A DNA stretch of 64,000 nt from Halorubrum persicum (GTDB taxonomy: Archaea > Halobacteriota > Halobacteria > Halobacteriales > Haloferacaceae): assembly GCF_002727125.1 (NCBI RefSeq), contig NZ_NHOA01000043.1, positions 1 to 64,000 of the forward strand. Reading direction: 5' to 3'. Positions 24,940 to 33,818 of the stretch are shown in pieces. Made by a program: the position numbers and the translations under genes. Within the stretch, counting starts at the first letter, position 1; each line of letters begins with the position of its first letter. A model generated the notes under the pieces. That model ran no database searches. It had not been told where the DNA came from and was given only the letters and a program-made list of their open reading frames with translations.

Positions 24940-25728
24940 ATGATAGATTCACTCATCCTGCAACAGGGGAGCGACTGGCGCGCACAGGCGGAGGTCTTTG
25001 ACGAGATCTTCTTCGTCTTCCTCGCGTTAGGGACCCTCATCGGAACCATCGTCGTCGCGTACACGCTGTGGAACGTGTACAAGTACCGCGACGACGGCGG
25101 CGAGCCGAAGGAGGACTTCGACGCGCCGGAGGTCGGCGAGCTCCCGACGGGACAGGGCGGTCCGAAAGCAAAGAAGCTCTTCCTATCGTTTGGGTTGAGC
25201 GCGATCGTGGTGATCAGTCTCGTTGTGTACGCGTACGGGATACTCCTCTACGTCGAGGAGGGGCCCGACTCTCCCGAAGAGAACATCGAGATCATGGTCG
25301 AGGGGTACCAGTACGGCTGGGATTACGAGTACCCGAACGGTCACACCGAGAGTGGTGAGATGGTCGTTCCCGCCGACACGCGGATCGACATCACGGTGAC
25401 CTCACGGGACGTGTGGCACAACTTCGGATCGTCGGAGCTACGGATAAAATCCGACGCCATTCCCGGAGACACCAACGAGAACTGGTTCTCTGTGAGCTCC
25501 GAAGAGGTCCAGGCGCAGGGCGGCGAGGCGACGTTCATGGTCGAGTGCTTCGAACTCTGCGGCCCCGGTCACTCGGCGATGAAGAGCCAGATCACCGTCA
25601 TCCCCGAAGACGAGTGGGAGACGTGGTACGAGGGGACCGGCGGTAACTCCTCCAGCGTCGAGGGCGGCGTGACCGCCGACGGCGCCGCAAGCATTAACGC
25701 CGCCGCCATCGGAGGTGTGAGTGCATGA
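24940..25728 (+). CDS. coxB: Cytochrome c oxidase subunit II (CuA)
   Basis: 262 aa with two N-terminal helices (~22-47 and ~82-105) and an extracellular cupredoxin domain. All CuA ligands are present: His160, Cys203, Glu205 (backbone), Cys207, His211 and Met214 within [13 protein letters not shown] Gly/Ser/Ala tail follows the domain. The ATG is preceded by a TATA-like GAGTTAACT ending near 24899. Stop overlaps the coxAC start (ATGA), so the two subunits are coupled. Accepts electrons from a small copper protein, probably the halocyanin encoded at 32 kb, since haloarchaea mostly lack soluble cytochrome c. Confidence 0.96.
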   Translation: MIDSLILQQGSDWRAQAEVFDEIFFVFLALGTLIGTIVVAYTLWNVYKYRDDGGEPKEDFDAPEVGELPTGQGGPKAKKLFLSFGLSAIVVISLVVYAYGILLYVEEGPDSPEENIEIMVEGYQYGWDYEYPNGHTESGEMVVPADTRIDITVTSRDVWHNFGSSELRIKSDAIPGDTNENWFSVSSEEVQAQGGEATFMVECFELCGPGHSAMKSQITVIPEDEWETWYEGTGGNSSSVEGGVTADGAASINAAAIGGVSA

Positions 25729-28223
25729 GCGAGCTTCCGCCGACGACCTCGGTCAAGCGCTGGTTCGTCACCACGAATCACAAGGACATCGGGATCCTGT
25801 ACACGATCACCGCGCTGTTCTTCCTGCTGTTCGGGGGGGTGCTCGCGCTGCTGATCCGGATGCAGCTGTGGGACCCGACGAGCCAGATCCTCTCCGGGCT
25901 GGCGTACAACGAGGCCGTCACCGCACACGGGCTGATCATGGTGTTCTGGTTCCTCTCGCCGTTCGGATTCGGCTTCGCGAACTACTTCGTGCCGCTCCAG
26001 ATCGGCGCTGACGACCTCGCGTTCCCGCGTCTGAACGCGCTCTCCTACTGGATGTACCTCTTCTCGGGCATCCTGCTGGGAATCAGCTTCTTCCAGGGCG
26101 GAACGCTCAGCGCCGGGTGGACGATGTACGCCCCGCTCAACATCCCGATGTATACGCCAAGCATCGGGTCGACCGGGGCGGTGCTCGCGCTGTTCATGTT
26201 CGTCGTCGGCATCACGGCGTCGACGGTGAACTTCCTCACGTCCATTCACCACTCGCGCGCTGAAGGGATGGGGATCATGGACATGCCGATGTTCACCTGG
26301 TCCATCCTCGCGACGGTGTGGATGATGCTGTTCGCGTTCGCGGCGCTGCTGGCGGTCGGACTCATCCTCGCGTCCGACCGCGTGCTCGGGAGTGTGTACT
26401 TCTCCGCGACCGAAGGGGGATCCCTGCTGTGGGGCCACCTCTTCTGGTTCTTCGGTCACCCCGAGGTGTACATCGTCTTCTTCCCGGCGCTCGGCGTGAT
26501 GTTGGAGCTGTTCCAGACGTTCTCCGGGCGGCGGCTCGTCGGCCGGAAGTGGGTGATCATCTCCATCTGTCTGATCTCGGTCCAGTCGTTCCTCGTCTGG
26601 ATGCACCACATGTTCCTGACGACGATCAACCTCGAGATCAAGACGCTCATGATGGCGACCACCATCGGGATCTCGCTACCGTTCGACCTCGTGGTGTTCT
26701 CGCTGATCTACACGCTGATCAAGGGGCGCATCCAGTTCACGACGCCGTTCCTCTTCGCGTTCGGGGCGCTGCTGCTGTTCATCCTCGGCGGCATCACCGG
26801 GGTGTTCCTCGGCGCGATCGTGCTCGACTACGAGTTCCGCGGCACCTACTGGGTGGTCGCGCACTTCCACTACGTGATGTTCGGCGGTGCGACGGCGCTG
26901 TTCGGCGGGGCCTACTACTGGTTCCCGAAAGTGACCGGGAAGATGTACGACGAGCTGCTCGGGAAGATCCACTTCGTGATCTTCTTCATCAGCTTCAACA
27001 TGGTCTACTTCTCCATGTTCCTCGGCTGGGAGACCCCCCGCCGGGTGTTCGAGTACAACCCCGAGTTCCAGATCTACCATCAGTTCGGGACGATCGGCGC
27101 GTTCGTGCTCGGACTGTCCTTCTTCATCATGTTCTACAACTTCGCGAAGTCCTACGTCTCCGGCGAGCCCGCCGGGGACAACCCGTGGGACTACTCGCGG
27201 ACCGCGGAGTGGGCGGTCTCCTCGCCCCCGCCGCTGGAGAACTGGCCCAACCGCCCCTCGTACGCCTCGGGCAAGCTGGAGTTCGTGAAGGATTACGTGC
27301 CTGACGGCGGCCCGGCGGTGAAGGCCGACGCCGAGGGCAACGCCGCGACGGACGGCGGCGACAACCATGAAGAGCACATCTCGGAGTACCCGTACTGGGA
27401 TAAACACCCGAGCCACGCGAGCATCTGGCCGTTCGCGATCTCGCTGGCGCTCGGGACCGTGCTGCTCGGCCTCTCCGGGTTCAGCGAGTCGCTGTCGTTC
27501 GTCCTCGGCGACTCGATAGCGAGCACCACGCTCAACGTCTCGAACCCCGTGTACCCGATACTCGTCGTCGTCGGACTGGTCGGAATGGTCTGGTCCGGCG
27601 TGAAGTGGGGGCTGCAGGACTTCTACGCCCCGCCGAGCGAGTTCGCCGAGCGGTGGCCCTTCGAGGGCGTCGAGAAGGTGAAGCTGGGGATGTGGTTCTT
27701 CCTCGCGTCGGACGTGATCGTCTTCGGCGCGTTCCTCTCCGCGGCCATCTTCGTCCGGTACAACGCCGGCTGGATGACGTGGGAGCCGCTGACGGAGTCC
27801 CTCCCCGGCCTCATCAACACGTTCGTGCTGATCACCTCGTCGTTCACCGTGATCCTCGCGCTGGTGGCGGCTCACCGTAAGAGCCGGCAGGGGCTCCTCG
27901 CCTCGCTCGGCGCGACGATCGCGTTCGGCTTCGTGTTCCTCGCGATCAAGCTGTGGGAGTGGAACCACGAGATCTTCGACCGCGGCGTGACGATCAACGC
28001 CAACGCCCACGGCGATCCGGTCCAAGCGTCGATCTACTACGTGACGACGGGGCTCCACGGGATCCACGTGGTGATCGGCCTCCTGATCGCCATCTACCTG
28101 TTCGTCCGGGCGTATCAGGGCCACTACCTGGACGACGAGCGGCCGATCGAGTACTTCGGCCTCTACTGGCACTTTGTCGACATCGTCTGGGTGTTCATCT
28201 TCCCGCTGTTCTACCTCTTCTGA
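25725..28223 (+). CDS. coxAC: Cytochrome c oxidase subunit I-III fusion
   Basis: 832-aa fusion. Residues ~1-520 are the 12-helix heme-copper subunit I: low-spin heme His68 (AHG), D-channel Asp97 and Asn104, CuB/active-site HPEVY at 245-249 (Glu247 and cross-linked Tyr249), His294-His295, and heme ligands His380 and His382. A hydrophilic linker (~520-575) joins a 7-helix subunit III (~580-832) ending in [23 protein letters not shown] fusions occur in several archaea and bacteria. The position equivalent to the K-channel lysine is Val323 (gap-free spacing between His295 and His380). Translationally coupled to coxB. Confidence 0.96.
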   Translation: MSELPPTTSVKRWFVTTNHKDIGILYTITALFFLLFGGVLALLIRMQLWDPTSQILSGLAYNEAVTAHGLIMVFWFLSPFGFGFANYFVPLQIGADDLAFPRLNALSYWMYLFSGILLGISFFQGGTLSAGWTMYAPLNIPMYTPSIGSTGAVLALFMFVVGITASTVNFLTSIHHSRAEGMGIMDMPMFTWSILATVWMMLFAFAALLAVGLILASDRVLGSVYFSATEGGSLLWGHLFWFFGHPEVYIVFFPALGVMLELFQTFSGRRLVGRKWVIISICLISVQSFLVWMHHMFLTTINLEIKTLMMATTIGISLPFDLVVFSLIYTLIKGRIQFTTPFLFAFGALLLFILGGITGVFLGAIVLDYEFRGTYWVVAHFHYVMFGGATALFGGAYYWFPKVTGKMYDELLGKIHFVIFFISFNMVYFSMFLGWETPRRVFEYNPEFQIYHQFGTIGAFVLGLSFFIMFYNFAKSYVSGEPAGDNPWDYSRTAEWAVSSPPPLENWPNRPSYASGKLEFVKDYVPDGGPAVKADAEGNAATDGGDNHEEHISEYPYWDKHPSHASIWPFAISLALGTVLLGLSGFSESLSFVLGDSIASTTLNVSNPVYPILVVVGLVGMVWSGVKWGLQDFYAPPSEFAERWPFEGVEKVKLGMWFFLASDVIVFGAFLSAAIFVRYNAGWMTWEPLTESLPGLINTFVLITSSFTVILALVAAHRKSRQGLLASLGATIAFGFVFLAIKLWEWNHEIFDRGVTINANAHGDPVQASIYYVTTGLHGIHVVIGLLIAIYLFVRAYQGHYLDDERPIEYFGLYWHFVDIVWVFIFPLFYLF

Positions 28224-28249
28224 GGAGACGGCGGACGCCACGGCCCGGC

Positions 28250-28256
28250 TTTTTTT
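28250..28256 (+). terminator. Oligo-T termination signal after coxAC
   Basis: A run of seven T follows GGCCCGGC 26 bp after the coxAC stop, in the 44-bp gap before the convergent zinc-ribbon membrane gene. Archaeal RNA polymerase terminates on such U-tracts without a required hairpin. Confidence 0.55.
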
Positions 28257-28267
28257 CGACGACGCTG

Positions 28268-28741
28268 TTACGGCTCCAGCGGATCCGCACACCACTGACA
28301 GAAGTCCAGCTTTGCGTCCGTGTCGCGGCCGCAGTGGGGACACGAGACGGTCGAATCACCCGGTCCGGACGAGTCGGGCTCGTCGCCGTCCTGCGTCGCT
28401 TCGTCTCGGCTGGACTCGGACGCGTCCGGGGCGGCGTCAGTCGACGCCGACTGGCGCTCGCGAGCGGGGTTGTTCCGGACGGCGAGGACGTACGCGTCGA
28501 CGACGCTGGCGCCGACAGCGACGAGCGCCGGGGCGAGCGCACCGATCGGCGGACGGTCGCCGGCGACGAGCTGATCGATCGCCCCGTCGGGGACGAGGAA
28601 CACGAGCGTCGCTGTGACTACCGCGTACCACCCGAAGGCCCGCGCCCACCGGCGGAGGTAGGCGTGACCGAGTCCGGACACCAGAAGCGCCAGCGCCGCC
28701 GCGAGCCACGGTCGACGCCGGCTGATATCGGGATCGCTCAT
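28268..28741 (-). CDS. Membrane protein with C-terminal zinc ribbon (DUF7575-like)
   Basis: 157 aa. About three hydrophobic segments (~10-28, 33-50, 65-88), an acidic Ser/Asp linker, and a C-terminal double zinc knuckle CPHCGRDTDAKLDFCQWC (C-x2-C-x10-C-x2-C). LVSGLGHAYLRRWARAFGW resembles membrane TM2-like proteins. This architecture is common in haloarchaea (DUF7575-type) with unknown function. Convergent with coxAC. Confidence 0.75.
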   Translation of the reverse strand: MSDPDISRRRPWLAAALALLVSGLGHAYLRRWARAFGWYAVVTATLVFLVPDGAIDQLVAGDRPPIGALAPALVAVGASVVDAYVLAVRNNPARERQSASTDAAPDASESSRDEATQDGDEPDSSGPGDSTVSCPHCGRDTDAKLDFCQWCADPLEP

Positions 28742-28820
28742 GTCGTCGCGGACGAGCGCCAGCGCCGAGAAACTACCCCTCCCTCGGAGCGTTTATGTGG
28801 CCGAGACGCCGAAGGTGGGT

Positions 28821-29003
28821 ATGTTCGGCGTGCCGACCGGAGAGTTCCTCATCGGGATCGGGTTCGCGGTCGCCGGGGTCGGGACCTGGTTTGTCGGGCT
28901 CGGCGTCGCATACCTCCTGTACCGGCGGTGGCGCGGTGACGGGCCGCGCGCTGACGGCGAAGACGGCGGGACGGCCGACGACGAGCCGCGACCGGAGAAC
29001 TGA
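28821..29003 (+). CDS. 60-aa single-pass membrane protein
   Basis: Short protein with one helix (~8-38, GEFLIGIGFAVAGVGTWFVG onward), then RRWRGDG and an acidic tail. A TATA-like GTTTATG lies ~25-30 bp upstream. ATG at 28821 is the first codon that starts the helix sensibly. No family recognised. It lies inside the oxidase region and could be a small accessory subunit, but there is no direct evidence. Confidence 0.6.
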   Translation: MFGVPTGEFLIGIGFAVAGVGTWFVGLGVAYLLYRRWRGDGPRADGEDGGTADDEPRPEN

Positions 29004-29055
29004 TCGCCCGCTTCGGTTCGGGCACGCTTTTGAGTCTGCTTCCCGGAGGATCTGT

Positions 29056-30048
29056 ATGACCGACACGGCGCTCGTCATCGGTGGGACGCGATTCATCGGT
29101 CGGCACACCGTATCCGATCTGCTCGCGAACGGCTACGAGGTCGGGATGCTGAACCGGGGGACCCACGAGAACCCGTTTGCCGACGACGATCGGGTGACAC
29201 ACGTCGAGGGCGACCGGAAGAACGAGCGGGACCTCCGGACCGCGAATCTCTCCGTCGACCCAGATATCGTGATCGACTGCGTCGCCTACCAGCCGGGCGA
29301 CGTGGAGACGGCCACGGAGGTGTTCGCCGACGTTGAGGGGTACGTGTACATCTCCTCGGGCGACAGCTACGCGACCGAGGAGATCCCCAAGCGCGAAGGA
29401 GAGACCCCGCTTCGCCCGTGTACGCCCGAGCAGGCGACCGACGACGAGCCGGACACCTACGGGAATCGGAAAGCCGAGGGCGACCGTGCCGTGTTCGCAG
29501 CCGCCGAGGAAGGGGTCAACGCGATGGCGGTGCGCCCGTGTATCGTCTACGGGCCGAACGACTACACGGAGCGGCTCGACTACTGGATCGATCGGGTGCT
29601 CTCTCACGACCGCGTCGTCGTCCCCGGCGACGGGCAGAACCTCTGGCACCGCGCGTACGTCGAAGACGTCGCGAGCGCGCTCCGGATCGTCGCCGAGCGC
29701 GGCGAGGCGGGACGGGCGTACAACGTGGGCGACCGCCGGGCCCTCACGCTCGAAGAGACGCTGGAGACGATCGCCGACGCGGCCGGCGTCGACTGCGATG
29801 TCGTCACGGCGAGCGACGACGCGCTGGCGGCCGGCGGTCTCGAGCCGGACGACTTCGTGTTGTACCGGGAGTATCCGCACCTGCTCGACACATGCGCGCT
29901 CGCCGCCCTCGGGTGGGAGTCGACGCCGGTCGAGGAGGCGATGGCGCGGACCGTCGCCGAGCACCGTGACGCCGATCGCGACGGGAGCGAGTGGGATCCG
30001 GGACGAGAGGCCGAGGAGCGCGTGCTGGGCGTGAAAGAGACGCTGTAG
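29056..30048 (+). CDS. NAD-dependent epimerase/dehydratase, extended SDR
   Basis: 330 aa. N-terminal cofactor motif VIGGTRFIGRH (~7-17, a GxxxxxG variant), SSGDSYA (~103-109) with the catalytic Ser region, and active-site Tyr/Lys in YGNRK (~138-142). A substrate domain reads VRPCIVYGPNDYTERLDYW and then LWHRAYVEDVA (~200-210). It resembles the atypical SDR5-like RNA-binding/epimerase branch more than classic GalE. Reaction not assignable. Independent transcription unit inside the oxidase region. Confidence 0.85.
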   Translation: MTDTALVIGGTRFIGRHTVSDLLANGYEVGMLNRGTHENPFADDDRVTHVEGDRKNERDLRTANLSVDPDIVIDCVAYQPGDVETATEVFADVEGYVYISSGDSYATEEIPKREGETPLRPCTPEQATDDEPDTYGNRKAEGDRAVFAAAEEGVNAMAVRPCIVYGPNDYTERLDYWIDRVLSHDRVVVPGDGQNLWHRAYVEDVASALRIVAERGEAGRAYNVGDRRALTLEETLETIADAAGVDCDVVTASDDALAAGGLEPDDFVLYREYPHLLDTCALAALGWESTPVEEAMARTVAEHRDADRDGSEWDPGREAEERVLGVKETL

Positions 30049-30068
30049 CTCGGACCGGGAGGCGCGCG

Positions 30069-30818
30069 TCAGTACGCCGCGTCCCATCGGGCCGGCTTGC
30101 GCCGGTTCCCGCAGTCGCGGCACTCCATCCGGTCCATCGTGTCGATGGCGACGTTCGTCCCCTCGCAGTTCCCGCAGAGGTAGCCGTAACGCTGCGACAG
30201 TTCGGCGTCGGCGTACGCCACGTAGAACGGGGCGTGGGAGCCGCGGTCGCTCTCGTCGAAGGCGACGTGGACGGTCTCGCCGTCGTCCGTCTCGTACGTG
30301 CCCTCGGAGATGCCGGTCAGCCGTCCGATCTGTTTGCGGTACTCCCGCTCGTCGAACGTCTCGTCGCCGACCTCCACCGACCGCTCGCCGTCGAGGTCGT
30401 ACCCCTCGCGCTCGTAGAACGCCGTTCCCGCCTCGTTGGCGACGAGGACGCGCGCTTCGATGCGGTCGACATCCGCCGCGCGCAGGTCCGACTCCACCTC
30501 CTCGAGGAGCGCGGACCCGATCCCCGACTCGCGGTGGTCCGGGTGGACGTGGAGCCAGTCGATCTCGCCCACGCGCTCGCGCCGACCGACGACGTAGCTC
30601 TCGGCGAAGCCGACGACCGACCCGTCGACGACGGCGACGGGGAACACCGTGTCTTCGTCGCCGATGTCCGCCCCGAGGTCGTCGGGGTCGTACCACTCGT
30701 CGACCGCCTCCGCGAGCAGGGTCTCGTCGACCGCGTGACCGTAGGAAGCGACCAGCGATTCGCGCGCGACCGTCCGGATCGCGTCGATGTCGTCGAGCGT
30801 TGCCGTTCGAGTATCCAT
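30069..30818 (-). CDS. GNAT acetyltransferase fused to zinc-ribbon domain
   Basis: 249 aa. Residues ~1-150 form a GNAT domain with the acetyl-CoA loop HPDHRESGIGSALL (~91-104) and the closing NEAGTAFYEREGYD. Residues ~155-249 add a DUF5816-like domain with the zinc pair CGNC ... CRDC and an aromatic-rich centre (HAPFYVAYADAELSQRYGY). The acceptor substrate is unknown. The zinc ribbon could recognise protein or RNA. Convergent with the epimerase. Confidence 0.85.
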   Translation of the reverse strand: MDTRTATLDDIDAIRTVARESLVASYGHAVDETLLAEAVDEWYDPDDLGADIGDEDTVFPVAVVDGSVVGFAESYVVGRRERVGEIDWLHVHPDHRESGIGSALLEEVESDLRAADVDRIEARVLVANEAGTAFYEREGYDLDGERSVEVGDETFDEREYRKQIGRLTGISEGTYETDDGETVHVAFDESDRGSHAPFYVAYADAELSQRYGYLCGNCEGTNVAIDTMDRMECRDCGNRRKPARWDAAY

Positions 30819-30948
30819 ACCAGTTCATTCGCGCGGGGCCACAAAAAACACACAGGCGGGACGGGTCGAGAACGGAGAGGGGGGTCGAGGTCGAAATCGG
30901 AACGAGAACGGACAGAGACGCGAGGGCGCCGGAGCGCCGCGAGCCGGT

Positions 30949-31224
30949 CTACGAGATGGAGTACGTCGCCGCGGCCATCAGCAGCATGGTAAGCGCGAGG
31001 GCGAGCGACATCACGTAGGTGAGCGAGCGGTTCTCCCACCGGAGGTGCTGGAAGTAGGCGACGATGAGCAGCGTCTTGACCGTCGCGATCACCAGCGTTC
31101 CGCCGAGCGCCTGGGCGTAGGTGAAGTTGAGGAACTCGGCCTCGAAGAGGACGAAGTTGAGCGACGCCGCGACCAGGAGCGCGACGTAGATCGCCGTGTA
31201 CAGTTTGAGCGAGTCGTCCGACAT
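30949..31224 (-). CDS. Cytochrome c oxidase subunit IV-like protein
   Basis: 91 aa with three predicted helices (~7-27, 38-60, 67-90). VIATVKTLLIVAYFQHLRWE is the conserved signature of prokaryotic COX4/CyoD subunits, which help CuB and heme assembly in subunit I. It is 2.7 kb from coxAC on the other strand, so expressed separately. TATA-like elements occur in the 31.25-kb AT-richer leader. Confidence 0.87.
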   Translation of the reverse strand: MSDDSLKLYTAIYVALLVAASLNFVLFEAEFLNFTYAQALGGTLVIATVKTLLIVAYFQHLRWENRSLTYVMSLALALTMLLMAAATYSIS

Positions 31225-31389
31225 TGCTTGCCTTCGCCTTCGTCCGTACGCTTAAAGAATTAACCATCCGGGGGGCGTTACCGCGCCGGCCACGCCGGCC
31301 ACACCGACCGTGCCGGCTTCGGCTCCCGAAACGCCTATCCGCGCGACGCACCCACCTCACACCGGTCGCAGTTGCCGACCGGTATCATC

Positions 31390-31908
31390 GTGGACCCGCT
31401 CGAACCGACGGACGATCTGCTCGAATCGCTGTACGTCGTCAACAAGGTCGCAAAGCAGTTCGCCGACGAGGCGAGCGCCGCCTACGAGCGCGGCGATCTC
31501 ACCGAAAGCAACGTCCGGTCGGCCCGCAAAGACGCCCTCTACCGAACGAAGACGGCCGTCCTCTCTCGCGTCGTCGCCCACGATCCGTCACGCGTTTCCG
31601 GGGAGTACCACGCGATCAACGGCGACGTGTGGCTCTTTCTCGACGTCGACGGGTGGAAGTTCCATCAGCCGGCGTACGCGATCGGCGGCGAGCTCACGGA
31701 CGCGATCGACATCGCGAACGCCCGGTCGGACCCCCTCGACGCGCCGTACGTCCGCGATTCGGCCGTCGAGCGCTCGGACCGCACGCTGGCGGAGGCCCTG
31801 TCGCGGCTGGCCGACGCCGGCGTCAACGCGAACGACCACCTCGCGCGCCCGACGGTCACGAGCGAGCACGACCGGATCGTCGACGTGCGGTGGTCGTTCC
31901 TCCCGTAG
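31390..31908 (+). CDS. Conserved haloarchaeal protein, YkyB-like N-terminus
   Basis: 172 aa from a GTG at 31390 (a TTG at 31372 would add six residues). The helical N-terminal third (LLESLYVVNKVAKQFADEA, ~8-26; ARKDALYRTKTAVLSRVV) loosely recalls Bacillus YkyB. The middle (EYHAINGDVWLFLDVDGWKFHQP) is beta-rich and contains His/Trp residues. Function unknown; start uncertain by a few codons. Confidence 0.68.
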   Translation: MDPLEPTDDLLESLYVVNKVAKQFADEASAAYERGDLTESNVRSARKDALYRTKTAVLSRVVAHDPSRVSGEYHAINGDVWLFLDVDGWKFHQPAYAIGGELTDAIDIANARSDPLDAPYVRDSAVERSDRTLAEALSRLADAGVNANDHLARPTVTSEHDRIVDVRWSFLP

Positions 31909-32009
31909 CCGTCCTCTTTCTCAGCCGGGCGGCGCTGGCGTCCGACCCGAGAACGGTCGCACCGCTGCCGGACCGGCGCGCCGTAAAAATCGAACCGCAG
32001 TCAGGGGCG

Positions 32010-32582
32010 TTACGCCTCGACGACTTCGATGGCGCCGAGCATCCCGACCGCTTCGTGGGGGGTGCAGTAGTAGAGCTGAATCCCGGTGTTGTCGAACGAC
32101 TGCTCGAAGGTATTGCCTTCCTCGCTCACGGCGTCGCCGCTCTCGAAGTCGGACTCGGAATCCTCGGCAGAGGCCACGTTGTGCGCGCCGCCCTGTCCCG
32201 TCCACTCCCAGACGACGGTCGTGCTGGAGTCGATCCGGATCGCGGGCGGCTCGAACGCCAATCCGTCGCTGCCGCCGCCGACCGCGACGGTGACCTCGTC
32301 CTGTCCGGTGTAGTCCATGATCTGGCCCTCGTACAGCCGGGCGTCGGCGAGGTACTCGTCGATCTCGCTCGGGACGTCGTCGGACGCGGAGCCGCCGCCG
32401 TCGGATCCGTCCGAACCATCAGAACCGTCGGATCCGTCCGAACCGTCGGATCCGTCCGAACCGTCCGAACCGTCCGAACCGTCACCGCCGTCCCCGCCGC
32501 CGGAACAGCCGGCGAGCGTTCCCAGGGTCAGCGCGGCTCCGGTTCCGGCGACGTACCGCCGTCTAGACAGTCTATTAGACAT
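32010..32582 (-). CDS. Halocyanin-like blue copper lipoprotein
   Basis: 190 aa. Twin-arginine signal (SRRRYVAGTGAALTLG) with lipobox LAGC; Cys26 would be lipidated after Tat export. A Ser-Gly-Asp repeat linker (~27-65) holds the domain off the membrane. The plastocyanin-like domain (~75-190) has type-1 copper ligands: His in GGAHNV, Cys and His in YYCTPHEAVGM, and Met. Haloarchaeal halocyanins carry electrons to the terminal oxidase; proximity to coxB/coxAC fits. ATG 32582 is preferred to the adjacent GTG. Confidence 0.92.
   Translation of the reverse strand: MSNRLSRRRYVAGTGAALTLGTLAGCSGGGDGGDGSDGSDGSDGSDGSDGSDGSDGSDGSDGGGSASDDVPSEIDEYLADARLYEGQIMDYTGQDEVTVAVGGGSDGLAFEPPAIRIDSSTTVVWEWTGQGGAHNVASAEDSESDFESGDAVSEEGNTFEQSFDNTGIQLYYCTPHEAVGMLGAIEVVEA
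32395..32478. repeat. Short coding repeats of the halocyanin linker
   Basis: TCCGAACCGTCGGATCCG-type units built from 9-bp modules encode Gly-Ser-Asp triplets. Copies are near identical, indicating recent slippage and probable length variation of the linker between strains. Confidence 0.7.
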
Positions 32583-32717
32583 CACTATTCGGTAGGGGTT
32601 GGAGCCTTACAAACCCCTTGATGCGCCTCACCGTTCGGGAACTGAGCGACGGTTCTTGAGCGGGAGAAACGGCCCGCCGTCGGCGGCTTTATTCGCTGTC
32701 GCCTCCGAGGTCGGTCC

Positions 32718-33317
32718 ATGCGGGAGGACGAGCTGGCGACGCGCGTGGTCGACCACTACGCCGCGGTCCACGACGACCCCGAGATCCGGTTGGAGGAGCC
32801 GTACGACGCGGAGGGTCGTCGCGGGGTCGTCGACGTGTACGTCCGGGTTCGCACGCCCGAGCGCGTCGACCACGTCATCGAGCTCAAGGGCGACGCCGCC
32901 GTGCGGGGCGCGACCGGCGCCAACGAGGTCCTCCGGCAGTACCGCCGGATGGAGCGGTACTTCCACGCCGACGCGAGCCACGCGCTCCGCCCGAAGCTCG
33001 GGCGCACCGAGCCGGGCGCGCGGTTCCTGCTCTGTTTCGCGCCGACTCCCACGTGCGTCTATCACGTCGCGACCCACCGGTCGCTCTACGGCACCGTGGA
33101 CCAGGCGGGGCGGGTCGACGACGTACCCGCGGTGCGGACGGTCGCATTCCTCACGGGGCTCGACGACGACCCCGCCGACCTCGGCATGGTGTCGGTCAAC
33201 GCGGACGCGCCGTTCGGTTCCGCGGCGTTTCTCAGCGCCGTGCCGGACGGCTCGCGGCTGGCGGAAAGCATCCGACGGGTCGACGACGACGTGATCGACC
33301 CGGAGAACGAGAAATAG
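32718..33317 (+). CDS. Possible PD-(D/E)XK nuclease-fold protein
   Basis: 199-aa protein of no firm family. Near the N-terminus are an early Glu/Asp (IRLEEPYD), then VVDVYVRV (~39-46) and VIELKGDAA (~56-64), a D...(E)xK arrangement, followed by a helix with GANEVLRQYRRME (~69-81). This order (acid, D, ExK, Q-x-x-R helix) is what PD-(D/E)XK nucleases such as Holliday-junction or restriction-like endonucleases show. A beta-rich C-terminal part (~95-190) follows (FLLCFAPT, TVAFLTGLDDD). Not adjacent to methylase or transposon genes. Nuclease activity is an inference. Confidence 0.6.
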   Translation: MREDELATRVVDHYAAVHDDPEIRLEEPYDAEGRRGVVDVYVRVRTPERVDHVIELKGDAAVRGATGANEVLRQYRRMERYFHADASHALRPKLGRTEPGARFLLCFAPTPTCVYHVATHRSLYGTVDQAGRVDDVPAVRTVAFLTGLDDDPADLGMVSVNADAPFGSAAFLSAVPDGSRLAESIRRVDDDVIDPENEK

Positions 33318-33328
33318 CGGCCGGAGGC

Positions 33329-33682
33329 TCAGTACTCTTCGTACGCGAGGTTCATCATCCACTGCGAGAAGGCGTCAGCCTGCGCGTCGACCTCTTCCTC
33401 GCCGATGAACGGCGACAGCATGTCGCCGGCCATGAGCAGGGAGAAGTCGAGGTCGCGGGGCGCGGGTTCGAGGTAGTAGGTGTTGTGGCCGTCGTAGACG
33501 GTGTCGGACCGCTGGATGAGCCCGGACTCCTCTAACGCCTCCGCGATCCGGCTCCCCTTCCGCGAGGAGACGTCGAGTTCCTTCCAGAAGTCGCTCTGGT
33601 GGATGCCACCGGTCTCGCGGATGAGTTCGAGGCCGGCGCGTTCGTCCTCGGAGAGGTCGGCCTCGAGTTCGGACACACTCAT
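33329..33682 (-). CDS. Winged-helix DNA-binding protein
   Basis: 117-aa protein. LSEDERAGLELIRETGGIHQSDFWKEL ... SSRKGSRIAEALEESGLIQR (~9-58) is a winged helix, and the wing includes YDGHNTYYLEP. A C-terminal helix (ADAFSQWMMNLAYEEY) may dimerise it. ATG at 33682 is chosen because it starts just ahead of the fold. It converges on the 32718 gene. Archaeal regulator or chromatin-like protein; targets unknown. Confidence 0.8.
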   Translation of the reverse strand: MSVSELEADLSEDERAGLELIRETGGIHQSDFWKELDVSSRKGSRIAEALEESGLIQRSDTVYDGHNTYYLEPAPRDLDFSLLMAGDMLSPFIGEEEVDAQADAFSQWMMNLAYEEY

Positions 33683-33818
33683 ATCATACAGGGCGCCCGC
33701 GAGTCGCTTAAAACTGGCTTTCCGCGCCGTCGCCGTCGCTGCGGCGATCCATCCGATCCGCTCGGTGGCTCCGCTCCGTCGGATCCGCCGGCTCGTAGCT
33801 TCCGCCCGCTCGGCTTCC

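Noticed and set aside
26676-28343. Long minus-strand open frame antisense to coxAC
   Set aside because: Composition typical of a codon-frame shadow; coxAC motifs are unambiguous.
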